Shown one piece after another: positions 1 to 5,625 of a stretch of 5,758 bases of DNA. A model generated the notes under the pieces. It was given only the letters and a program-made list of their open reading frames with translations. It had not been told where the DNA came from and did not search any database. Source of the stretch: Dysgonamonadaceae bacterium (lineage in GTDB: Bacteria; Bacteroidota; Bacteroidia; Bacteroidales; Azobacteroidaceae). Location: positions 1 to 5,758 of the forward strand of contig JAITCT010000098.1 of NCBI GenBank assembly GCA_031282925.1. The letters are read 5' to 3'. Positions within the stretch are counted from its first letter, which is position 1. The number at the start of each line of letters is the position of its first letter. Both the position numbers and the translations under genes were made by a program.

Positions 1-13
1 GAACGGAAAAATG

Positions 14-44
14 AAAGGGACGCAGGAATGAGCGTCCCTTTTTT
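14..44 (+). terminator. Rho-independent terminator of the gene to the left
   Basis: AAAGGGACGC (14-23) pairs perfectly with GCGTCCCTTT (32-41) around an 8-nt loop, and the T-run extends to 44. This is a 10-bp stem with a six-T tail, a classic intrinsic terminator for rightward transcription. The opposite strand also has a T-rich tail (TTTCATTTTT), so it may stop transcription both ways. The gene it serves lies outside the window. Confidence 0.85.
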
Positions 45-105
45 CATCTGTAATTGAAATCAACCGTGTCAAAGCAATGACCGGTTACAATGCCAGCGAA
101 AAAAA

Positions 106-205
106 TTGTATGGCGAAAATTCAATAACCCGCGAGTACGTCCAAAACAACAACTCTGTGCGCAAAATGTTGGGGAAACAGGGTATAAAACCTGAAGAACT
201 GCCTC
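106..205 (+). pseudogene. C-terminal remnant of a DinD-like (DNA-damage-inducible protein D) gene
   Basis: The translation of 106-205 contains YGENSITREYVQNNN followed by SVRKMLGKQGIKPEELP. This resembles the end region of DinD/BRO-type proteins of Bacteroidota, where a V(R/K)-x-L-x-(R/Q)GI-x-PE-x-LP motif precedes a charged tail. The resemblance is from memory and was not searched. After EELP the reading frame passes straight into a dispersed repeat starting near 206-209, so the usual charged tail is missing. Upstream, the next frame reads VKAMTGYNASEKN (68-106) and meets this one at a run of seven A (99-105). That would fit a frameshift at the homopolymer. No start codon, leader or N-terminal domain is present, so the fragment is not expected to work. 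The open frame continues to 342 only through repeat and IS sequence. Confidence 0.5.
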
Positions 206-208
206 GCT

Positions 209-240
209 GCGTCATTGCGAGCCGAAAGGCGATGAAATCC
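209..240 (+). repeat. Dispersed CGTCATTGCGAG element, copy A
   Basis: GCGTCATTGCGAGCCG (209-224) is identical over 16 bases to the reverse complement of the right arm of the inverted repeat near 2064-2079. The following bases (AAAGGCGATGAAATC) still resemble that copy's continuation (GAGAGCAAAGCAATC). The copy replaces the 3' end of the DinD-like remnant. Positions 241-316, between this copy and the IS, hold nothing I recognise apart from a weak AAGAG/CTCTT hairpin. Confidence 0.6.
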
Positions 241-316
241 AAAACAATAGCAGCTATCAAGTTGAATCTAAGAGCAAATCTCTTGCGTCTGTTTCAATAT
301 CTTTCTGCAATAATCC

Positions 317-343
317 TGAATATCATCAGGGCAAACGCATGAA
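317..343 (+). repeat. Left terminal inverted repeat of the ISAs1-type element
   Basis: This 27-bp stretch, containing CAGGGCAAACGCATGAA at 327-343, matches the reverse complement of 1265-1291 at 22 of 27 positions. The core 17 bp from 327 match at 15 of 17. The outer boundary is uncertain. If the element ends at CAGGG (327), the matching TGAAT at 317-321 lies outside it. No clean target-site duplication is visible. Confidence 0.65.
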
Positions 344-1281
344 TTATTACCTTTACCGGATGAGCGCAATCTCATGATACCTTTAACCGGATATTTTCCA
401 TGCTGTCCCCGGATGTATTGCCTCAATGCCTGGATAAATTACGGAAAAGATATGACCGGTTTGTTGTCGGGGAAGCAAATTTGCCCGGACGGCAAAAAGC
501 TGAAAGGTTATAATCCCCGCAGTAGAGGGAATCGGGGGTTATATATTGTGAACGCCCGGGTAAGTGAACACCGGGTCTGTACCGGTCGGAAGAAAGTAGA
601 AGGCAGGAGTAATGAAACAGAGGCGATTCCCGCACTGTTGGAAGAGATCGACATCAGGGGGGCTGTTGTCGGTATAGATGCAATGGGGTGTCGGCATTAG
701 ATTGCCGACCGTACTGTTTCCCGGGAAGGGCATTATCTGTCTGCACTGAAAGAGCATCAGGGTTCTCTTTACGGAGATGCTTTATGCGGATTTAAACTCA
801 AACGGTTTCCGGGTATGGAAGCATCCCGGGAATATGACCGCGGACGCTGTGAAACCCGGAAATGTTCTATCACTGAGGCAGGGACTGCACTGTTGGAAGA
901 GCCCGCGAGCGAAGGCCTCATCTTAAAACCATTGTGCGTGTTGAAGCAACAGGGGTTACAGACTGTAAAGAATCAAAAGAAACACATTATTCATCAGTGA
1001 TCGGGATGGTTGCGATGCTGCTTGTTATAACGCTTTGGTCAGAGGTCACCGGAGTATTGAAAATCATCTCCACTGGCATCTTGATGTTACTTTTGGCGAA
1101 GATCAGCCCCGGGCACGGAGAGGGTATACTTCGGAAAATCTGTCCACGATCAGGAACCCGGCTTTACAGATAATAAAAGAACACAACGATAAATTGAGCC
1201 TGAAAAAAAGGAGGGTCAGGGCGGCATATGATGAAAAATACCTCAAAGAACTCATAACTTAAATTTCATGCGGTTGCACTG
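327..1281 (+). mobile_element. Decayed ISAs1-family insertion sequence, internally deleted
   Basis: The element is bounded by imperfect inverted repeats (327-343 and 1265-1281, 15/17 matching) and contains one broken ISAs1-type transposase reading rightward, whose stop codon lies immediately before the right repeat. At about 955 bp it is shorter than an intact member that encodes a transposase of roughly 370 residues. The missing part corresponds to the N-terminal coding sequence just inside the left repeat: the first recognisable transposase codons begin within a few bases of the repeat. The remaining coding region has a stop and several frameshifts, so the copy cannot move by itself, though its ends might still be recognised in trans. 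Confidence 0.75.
341..1262 (+). pseudogene. ISAs1-family (H-repeat type) DDE transposase, broken
   Basis: ISAs1 transposase motifs occur in order but in changing phases. LPDERNL is at 353-373. SHDTFNRIFSMLSPDVL continues from 370 in another frame, which implies a short deletion at about 370-373. At 439-440 one extra T restores the first frame, giving YGKDMTGLLSGKQIC, PDGKKLKGYNPRSRG, KVEGRSNETEAIPALLEE and VVGIDAMGC. A TAG at 698-700 interrupts, after which IADRTVSREGHYLSALKEHQ and EYDRGRCETRKCS follow in the same frame. Another shift near 915-922 gives IVRVEATGVTDCKESK. A last shift near 988-993 gives DRDGCDAACYNALVRGH, IENHLHWHLDVTFGED and the C-terminus LKELIT, ending with TAA at 1260-1262. 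Acidic residues are still present at the expected DDE places (D of PDGK, D of GIDAMG, E of FGED or IENHLHW). The first sits after a proline where a hydrophobic residue is usual. About 60-80 N-terminal residues are absent. The ATG at 374 is a frameshift artefact, not a real start. Confidence 0.85.
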
Positions 1282-1291
1282 ATCGCATTCA
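1265..1291 (-). repeat. Right terminal inverted repeat of the ISAs1-type element
   Basis: TTCATGCGGTTGCACTGAT (1265-1283) is the partner of the left repeat. Over 27 bp it matches the reverse complement of 317-343 at 22 positions. It begins three bases after the transposase stop codon, the usual tight packing of an IS. Confidence 0.65.
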
Positions 1292-1373
1292 AAATGTAAA
1301 CGTTACTTTTAAAATGTAAGGCGTTACATTCAAAATGTAACCGGGAACATTTTTTTATTCGGGAATATTTTTA
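1291..1373 (+). repeat. Short 20-21 bp tandem repeat abutting the IS right end
   Basis: AAAATGTAA begins at 1291, 1311 and 1332, giving units of 20, 21 and about 21 bp. The unit bodies are similar: ACGTTAC after the first, GGCGTTACATTC after the second, CCGGGAACATTT after the third. A further decayed piece, CGGGAATATTTTTA (1360-1373), resembles CGGGAACATTTTTT at 1342-1355. The second and third units carry an AAATGT...ACAT arrangement also found in every unit of the large array at 5227. Confidence 0.55.
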
Positions 1374-1414
1374 CACAATAATAATTGAAAAAAACCTGTT
1401 TCCGGTAACACATT

Positions 1415-1487
1415 CCGTCCCTGGCGGGACGGCAGGATGAATTGTGCGGGATATTTTTCTACCCCCATATTGTGCCTGACGGCACAA
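1415..1487 (+). repeat. Paired 7-4-7 hairpins (dispersed palindromic element)
   Basis: CCGTCCC (1415-1421) pairs with GGGACGG (1426-1432) across the loop TGGC. TTGTGCC (1470-1476) pairs with GGCACAA (1481-1487) across the loop TGAC. Both have perfect 7-bp stems and 4-nt loops of form TGRC, and are separated by 37 bp. Their sequences align, with a C-G pair in the first replaced by a G-C pair in the second. No long T-run follows either, so they are not obvious terminators. I recall similar hairpin pairs as dispersed repeats in Bacteroidota, but have not checked this. Confidence 0.6.
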
Positions 1488-1502
1488 CGGTCATGTATTA
1501 GC

Positions 1503-1533
1503 AGTTTCTTTGTGTCTTTACGCTTTCGTGTTT
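1503..1533 (-). repeat. Possible dispersed AAACACGAA repeat fragment
   Basis: Read on the reverse strand, this stretch starts AAACACGAAAGCG and ends near AAAGAAAC. It resembles the stretch at 5671-5705 (AAACACGAAGATGAAG ... GCGAAGAAA). The exact shared core is only nine bases and both stretches are of low complexity, so common origin is uncertain. Confidence 0.3.
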
Positions 1534-1548
1534 ACAAAACAATGCCCC

Positions 1549-1635
1549 GTTGGTGCGAGGCTGTGCTTCGCGCCTTTTATCCTGACAGGTTCAACCTGTC
1601 GAAACAGGCGGTGCGAGGGGAAACCTCGCACCAAC
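1549..1635. repeat. 87-bp inverted repeat with an internal perfect palindrome
   Basis: GTTGGTGCGAGG (1549-1560) is the exact reverse complement of CCTCGCACCAAC (1624-1635). Inside lies GACAGGTTCAACCTGTC (1584-1600), a perfect palindrome of 8-bp arms around one base. A further GGTGCGAGG copy at 1610-1618 means the right part can also fold locally (GGTGCGAGG/CCTCGCACC, 1610-1632). The element is MITE-like or REP-like. It is too small for a transposase gene, and I see no terminal duplication. Confidence 0.65.
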
Positions 1636-1654
1636 AGTCGGGCTTAAAAGTCCC

Positions 1655-1691
1655 CGTCATTACGGGCGTAGCGAAGACCGGCAATCCCCTG
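1655..1691 (+). repeat. Dispersed CGTCATTGCGAG element, copy B
   Basis: CGTCATTACGGGCGTAGCGAAG followed by ACCGGCAATCCCCTG keeps the order of the family: a CGTCATTRCG head, a GCGAAG-type middle and a CAATCC tail. It is the most diverged of the copies in this window and has no opposite arm nearby. Confidence 0.45.
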
Positions 1692-1741
1692 AAAACCGCG
1701 GATATTTTAGCTCGCAGGCAGCCTTCTTCACGGATACAGGG

Positions 1742-1768
1742 GATGGACCGCTCCTTCAGCAGTCCATC
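1742..1768. other. Stem-loop of unknown role
   Basis: GATGGAC (1742-1748) pairs with GTCCATC (1762-1768). After one C/A mismatch the stem continues with GCT/AGC around the loop CCTTC, so the hairpin is compact. No T-run follows and no gene is adjacent. It could be another repeat fragment or a transcript structure. Confidence 0.4.
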
Positions 1769-1987
1769 AGGTATAAACAGCGTTAAATTTCCGCGTTACT
1801 CAAACTTGCGTTATACGTTTGCCGGTTACGATCTTTATATGTATTTTTGCGCGGGTTTATTGACCGGGTATGCATATCCGTTTCCTTACTTTTGTAAATA
1901 CAGAGAAGTCAATAAACCCTTTTATTTTATCGTTAAACAACGTTATTGAGAATGGATAATTTGATAATTAGGGGATTTTCAGCCGCA

Positions 1988-2081
1988 CCGCGTCATTGCG
2001 AAGGCGATAGCCTGAAGCTATCCGGAAATGTACTGCGGTTGTACCCCTGATTGCTTTGCTCTCCGGCTCGCAATGACGCGG
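1988..2081. repeat. CGTCATTGCGA inverted-repeat element, copy C, just upstream of the TPR gene
   Basis: CCGCGTCATTGCGA (1988-2001) is the exact reverse complement of TCGCAATGACGCGG (2068-2081). Pairing continues outward with one bulge (GCCGCA against TGCGGC), so the arms approach 20 bp. Within the left arm GATAGC (2006-2011) pairs with GCTATC (2017-2022). The right arm, read in reverse, gives the fuller family sequence with CAAAGCAATC. The element ends about 45 bp before the TPR start codon, so it lies in that gene's leader or promoter region and could influence expression or transcript stability. Confidence 0.7.
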
Positions 2082-2129
2082 CTGCGGCCGGCGGATTGTT
2101 GTTATTCTATATTTTAATATCATATTCAA

Positions 2130-5120
2130 ATGAAAAAATTATTATTTCTCCTGAGCGGCATATTTTGCCTGCAACTAACCGCAGCACAGCGTTCGGCCGG
2201 TTATATTTCCCCCGACAGGCTTTTTAAGGAAGGCAAGTGGTTGTATGACAATCAAAATTATGCGGGTTGTACCAATAAACTCCTTCAATTCAAGCAGGTT
2301 GCTACCGGCGAAGAATTGGCCGGAGAAGTTGATTTCCTGCTGGCCGCTTCCGCATTTCACCGGGGAAAAACGGTTGCGGGGCGTGAATTAAAACGGTTTT
2401 TAGATGATTATCCGGTCAACCGGCATCGGGACGAAGTTTGTTTCATGATTGGGTCGGTTCATTATAAACAGGCCGATTACCGGGTTGCCGCCGACTGGTT
2501 TTCACAGGTTGATGCGGATAAACTTCCGGCGCAGGAGCAGGATGATTATGCCTTCCGTTGGGGGTATGCCTGCCTGCAAACCATGCGGAACAGGGAGGCC
2601 AAGCGCCTGTTTGCCCCGCTAAGGAGCAATAGCGTAAACTATCGCGCCGCCGCCACTTATTATTCCGCTTATATTTCCTATACGGAGGGGGATTACAAAC
2701 AAGCCCTGCTCCTGTTCAATGAAGTTAAAAACAGAAAAGAGTTTAATCCCGACGTCTTATATTACCAGGCGCAAATCCATTTTGCGCAGAAACGCTACGA
2801 GCAGGCAATTGCCGAAGGCCGGGAGCTTCTGAACGCTTATCCTTCCCACAATTACAATGCGGAAATGAACCGTCTGGTTGGCCTGTCCTCTTATCAGCAG
2901 GCCGATTATTCAAAAGCCGTCGAGTATTTGGAAAAATACTTTACCATGACGGAAAATCCGCATCCCGAAGATTTTTATACTTTGGGGCTGAGTTATTTTT
3001 TCCGGAAAGATTACCCGAAAGCCATTGAATACCTGAATAAAAGCGAACCCGGCAACGACCTTCGCGGTCAAAGCGCCTGTCTGTATTTGGGACAGGCATA
3101 CCTGAAGCAAGCCGATGCCGGTAAAGCGCTGATGGCTTTCCGGTCGGCTTCCGGCATGGATTTTGATCCGCAGGCCAAAGAAGCGGCTACGTATAATTAT
3201 GCCATGCTGCTGCATCAAAATTCGGTTTCCGCGTTTGGGGAACCGGTTACGGTGCTGGAAAATTTCCTCAATACCTATCCGCAGTCCATGTATGCGGATA
3301 ATGTAAACGCTGCTTTAACGGATGTTTACCTGACAACCAGGAATTACGAAACGGCTTTAGCCTCCATTGCCAAAATCAAAAATCCCGGGACTAAAATCCG
3401 CAAAGCCGCCCAGAAAATCTGTTATTACCTGGGAACCGTGCATTTTACCAACGGCAATTACAGCGAAGCCATCCAATATTTCACACAGGCGATAACCGCC
3501 GGAAATTATGCGGTGAACGAAAAAATCGAATCCATTTACTGGCGTGCCGAATCTTATTATAAAACAAATGACTACACGCAAGCGGCCAATGACTTCCAAG
3601 CCTGCCTGAACACCGGGAAAAATGACGGACACCTTCCGGTATTAGCCGTTTACGGCCTGGCATACTGCGCTTTTAACCGGCAGGAATACCATACGGCGGA
3701 GATGTATTTTCTCAAGTGTATCCGGACGGCGAAAAACGAACCGTCCGTATCGGCGGACGCTTATGCCCGTTTGGGCGACTGTTATTTCCGCTCCGGCCGG
3801 TTGAGCGAGGCTGAAAACGCTTACGGACAGTCGGTTCGCATCATGCCTTCGGCCGGCGATTACGCCCTGTTCCGGAAAGGATATGTTTTGGGCTTGCAAA
3901 AAGATTATTCCGGGAAAATCAAACTGATGGACAAATTAGCCGGCGATTATCCCGAATCGCCTTACCTGCCGGATGCGCTCTACGAAAAGGGACGCGCTTA
4001 TGTGCTGACGGGTAATGAAACGGCAGCCATAGAAGCCTTTCAAAACTTGTGGGATCGCTTTCCCGAAAACAGCAGCGCCCGCACAGCCGGGCTGCAAATC
4101 GGGTTGCTGTATTTCAAAACCAACCGGCCGGAAAATGCGGTACGGGCTTATAAAAAAGTAATCGAAAAATATCCGGGCAGCGAAGAAGCGGTAACTGCCG
4201 TTCAGGATTTGAAATCGGTTTATCTTGATATGAACGATATAAGCGGATATGCGCAGTATGTCGAATCGTTGGGCGGCGCCGTCAAGTTTGACCCAACGGA
4301 ACAGGATTCGCTGACTTACATCGCCGCCGAGCGTTTTTTCATGCGAAACAGTGTGAAACAGGCGCAAACCGGAATGATTAATTACCTGCAATCGTTTCCC
4401 AACGGCGCTTTCGGCACCAATGCCCGCTATTACCTTGCCCAAACCTATTACATGGAAAAGAATTATCCGGCGGCAAAACGCGAATTTCAGAAGGTTCTGG
4501 ATGCGGGCAACAACCGGTTTACCGAAGAATCCCTTCTCCGGATGGCCGAATTGCTGTATAACGAGGGCAACTGCGAGGGCGCTTTGCCGTACTACAAACG
4601 CCTGCAAAATATGGCCGAAAACAAATCCAACCGCGAGGAAGGCGTTTTGGGCGCCATGCGTTCGGCCGCCTGCCTGCACAAGCCCGGACAAGTTGCCGCT
4701 TTCGCCGGTCTCTTGTTGAAAAGCGAGGTTTCCGATCCGAGAATCAGGGAAGAAGCCAAATATTACCGGGCTAAAGCCTGTGCGGAATCAGGCGAAAAAG
4801 CGCTTGCCGAAAAAGATTTGCTGGATTTATCGAAAGACACGCGGACGGTATTCGGCGCGGAAGCCAAATATTTACTGGCGCAGTATTATTTCGACAACGG
4901 GCAACCCGGCCGCACCAAAGATGTTATTGCGGACTATATCAGGCAGGGAACGCCCCACGCTTACTGGCTGGCGCGGAGTTTTATCCTGATGTCGGATATT
5001 TGCCTTTCCGAAGGCGATAAGTTGCAAGCCCGCCAATACCTGGAAAGTTTGCAAAACAGTTACAAACGGCAGGGAGACGATATGAAAAGCCTGATTAACG
5101 GCCGGCTGGAAAAATTGTAA
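2130..5120 (+). CDS. Exported 996-residue TPR-repeat protein
   Basis: The protein begins with a signal peptide (residues 1-20: KK, then LLFLLSGIFCLQL, then TAAQ), probably cut by signal peptidase I around residues 19-20. C13 is preceded by GIF and is not a good lipobox. The rest is almost entirely TPR or Sel1-like helical hairpins. Clear units lie near residues 100-127, 173-200, 244-273, 280-305, 313-345, 426-459, 465-497, 504-536, 540-573, 613-646, 650-683, 763-795 and 909-938, with weaker ones between. Typical residues are visible, such as YxxGxxYxxxxxYxxAxxxF and P at repeat ends. There is no catalytic domain or membrane segment beyond the signal. TPR arrays bind proteins, so a periplasmic or outer-membrane-associated scaffold is likely, as for the large TPR proteins of Bacteroidales; the partner is unknown. 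The ATG at 2130 is chosen because the signal peptide starts there. The leader is A/T-rich with no Shine-Dalgarno sequence, as is normal in Bacteroidota. The frame is intact. The gene stands alone here, and no T-tailed terminator follows. Confidence 0.9.
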   Translation: MKKLLFLLSGIFCLQLTAAQRSAGYISPDRLFKEGKWLYDNQNYAGCTNKLLQFKQVATGEELAGEVDFLLAASAFHRGKTVAGRELKRFLDDYPVNRHRDEVCFMIGSVHYKQADYRVAADWFSQVDADKLPAQEQDDYAFRWGYACLQTMRNREAKRLFAPLRSNSVNYRAAATYYSAYISYTEGDYKQALLLFNEVKNRKEFNPDVLYYQAQIHFAQKRYEQAIAEGRELLNAYPSHNYNAEMNRLVGLSSYQQADYSKAVEYLEKYFTMTENPHPEDFYTLGLSYFFRKDYPKAIEYLNKSEPGNDLRGQSACLYLGQAYLKQADAGKALMAFRSASGMDFDPQAKEAATYNYAMLLHQNSVSAFGEPVTVLENFLNTYPQSMYADNVNAALTDVYLTTRNYETALASIAKIKNPGTKIRKAAQKICYYLGTVHFTNGNYSEAIQYFTQAITAGNYAVNEKIESIYWRAESYYKTNDYTQAANDFQACLNTGKNDGHLPVLAVYGLAYCAFNRQEYHTAEMYFLKCIRTAKNEPSVSADAYARLGDCYFRSGRLSEAENAYGQSVRIMPSAGDYALFRKGYVLGLQKDYSGKIKLMDKLAGDYPESPYLPDALYEKGRAYVLTGNETAAIEAFQNLWDRFPENSSARTAGLQIGLLYFKTNRPENAVRAYKKVIEKYPGSEEAVTAVQDLKSVYLDMNDISGYAQYVESLGGAVKFDPTEQDSLTYIAAERFFMRNSVKQAQTGMINYLQSFPNGAFGTNARYYLAQTYYMEKNYPAAKREFQKVLDAGNNRFTEESLLRMAELLYNEGNCEGALPYYKRLQNMAENKSNREEGVLGAMRSAACLHKPGQVAAFAGLLLKSEVSDPRIREEAKYYRAKACAESGEKALAEKDLLDLSKDTRTVFGAEAKYLLAQYYFDNGQPGRTKDVIADYIRQGTPHAYWLARSFILMSDICLSEGDKLQARQYLESLQNSYKRQGDDMKSLINGRLEKL

Positions 5121-5138
5121 CCGGAAAGCTGTTACGCA

Positions 5139-5188
5139 GGGGCGCACCCGTGGTGCGGCCCCGTTGATGCAAGCACACCCGCACCAAC
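5139..5188. repeat. Two adjacent G/C-rich hairpins after the TPR gene
   Basis: GGGGC-GCAC (5139-5147) pairs with GTGC-G-GCCCC (5153-5162), with one bulged G and the loop CCGTG. Immediately after, GTTGATGC (5163-5170) pairs with GCACCAAC (5181-5188) at 7 of 8 positions. The second hairpin carries a diverged copy of the 1549-1635 inverted-repeat tip: GCCCCGTTGATGCAAG (5158-5173) matches 1544-1559 at 14 of 16 bases. There is no T-run, so this is a weak candidate for transcription termination of the TPR gene and more likely a dispersed repeat. Confidence 0.5.
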
Positions 5189-5226
5189 CGGAGGCTGCCG
5201 GGGCGCCGAAGCCCATGCGGACAAAA

Positions 5227-5625
5227 ATGTTTACTCCCACATCCCGAATATTTACTCCCGCATCTCAAATGCTTACTTCCACATCCAAAATGTTTACCCC
5301 CACATCTCAAATGTTTACTCCCACATCCCGAATGTTTACTCCCACATCTCGAATGTTTACCCCCACATCTCAAATGTTTACTTCCACATCCTGAATGTTT
5401 ACTCCCACATCTCAAATGTTTACTTCCACATCCCGAATGTTTACCCCCACATCTCGAATGTTTACCCCCACATCTCAAATGTTTACTTCCACATCCCGAA
5501 TGTTTACCCCCACATCTCGAATGTTTACCCCCACATCTCGAATGTTTACTTCCACATCCCGAATGTTTACCCCCACATCTCAAATGTTTACTCCCACATC
5601 CAGAATGTTTACCTCCCCTTTTTAA
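5227..5625 (+). repeat. 21-bp tandem repeat array (18 full units plus a decayed end)
   Basis: Units start every 21 bp from 5227 to 5584. The consensus is ATGTTTAC, two variable pyrimidines, CCACATC, then YCRA. A nineteenth unit from 5605 decays into T/A sequence after nine matching bases. No unit gains or loses a base, and most of the variation is confined to two places. The first is positions 9-10 of the unit (TC, CC or TT); the second is the last five bases. The first three units are the most diverged (ATA at 5248, GCATC at 5260, GCTTAC at 5271). G occurs almost only in ATG and CGA, so the strands are strongly asymmetric. Each unit holds ATGT and ACAT as a small inverted repeat. There are no unique spacers, so this is not a CRISPR array. 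Because 21 is a multiple of three, long open frames arise on both strands; I do not regard them as genes. Confidence 0.95.

Larger units (their letters stand above)
1263..2129. other. Repeat-rich region without a credible gene
   Basis: This stretch of about 870 bp between the dead transposase and the TPR gene holds only repeats and hairpins, listed separately: 1291-1373, 1415-1487, 1549-1635, 1655-1691, 1742-1768 and 1988-2081. A 170-codon open frame (1437-1949) crosses several of these and has no protein-like signature. Positions 1769-1980 show nothing I recognise beyond A/T-rich sequence near 1910-1970. I see no convincing Bacteroidota promoter (TTG at -33 and TAnnTTTG at -7 at proper spacing) before the gene at 2130. 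Confidence 0.6.

Noticed and set aside
348..392. Near direct repeat TACCTTTACCGGAT / TACCTTTAACCGGAT (348-361 and 378-392)
   Set aside because: Both lie in transposase coding sequence (LPD and TFNR motifs in different frames), so the similarity is probably chance and not a duplication or target site.
1437..1949. 170-codon open frame on the + strand
   Set aside because: It crosses two hairpins, an 87-bp inverted repeat and a dispersed repeat copy, has no family motif, and its composition looks like translated non-coding DNA.
2101..2129. Promoter before the TPR gene
   Set aside because: The A/T-rich TATATTTTAATAT resembles a -7 box, but no TTG at the proper distance upstream is convincing.
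3936..4691. 251-codon minus-strand open frame
   Set aside because: It lies entirely within the TPR gene on the opposite strand and has no recognisable motif; it is a shadow of the codon usage of the real gene.
5139..5162. Terminator of the TPR gene
   Set aside because: The stem has a bulge and no T-run follows; it fits better as part of a dispersed repeat.
5095..5583. 162-codon minus-strand frame with repeated SGCGSKH (Cys/His-rich) units
   Set aside because: Its openness follows from the 21-bp period being a multiple of three. Its start lies inside the array, it has no leader, and it overlaps the 3' end of the TPR gene.
5227..5604. CRISPR array
   Set aside because: Units are contiguous with no unique spacers and no cas genes are present.
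5164..5625. Plus-strand MFTPTSR-type repeat proteins
   Set aside because: They are interrupted by TGA in unit 8 (5392-5394), have no initiation region or signal, and no non-repeat domain; they are best explained as non-coding tandem DNA.
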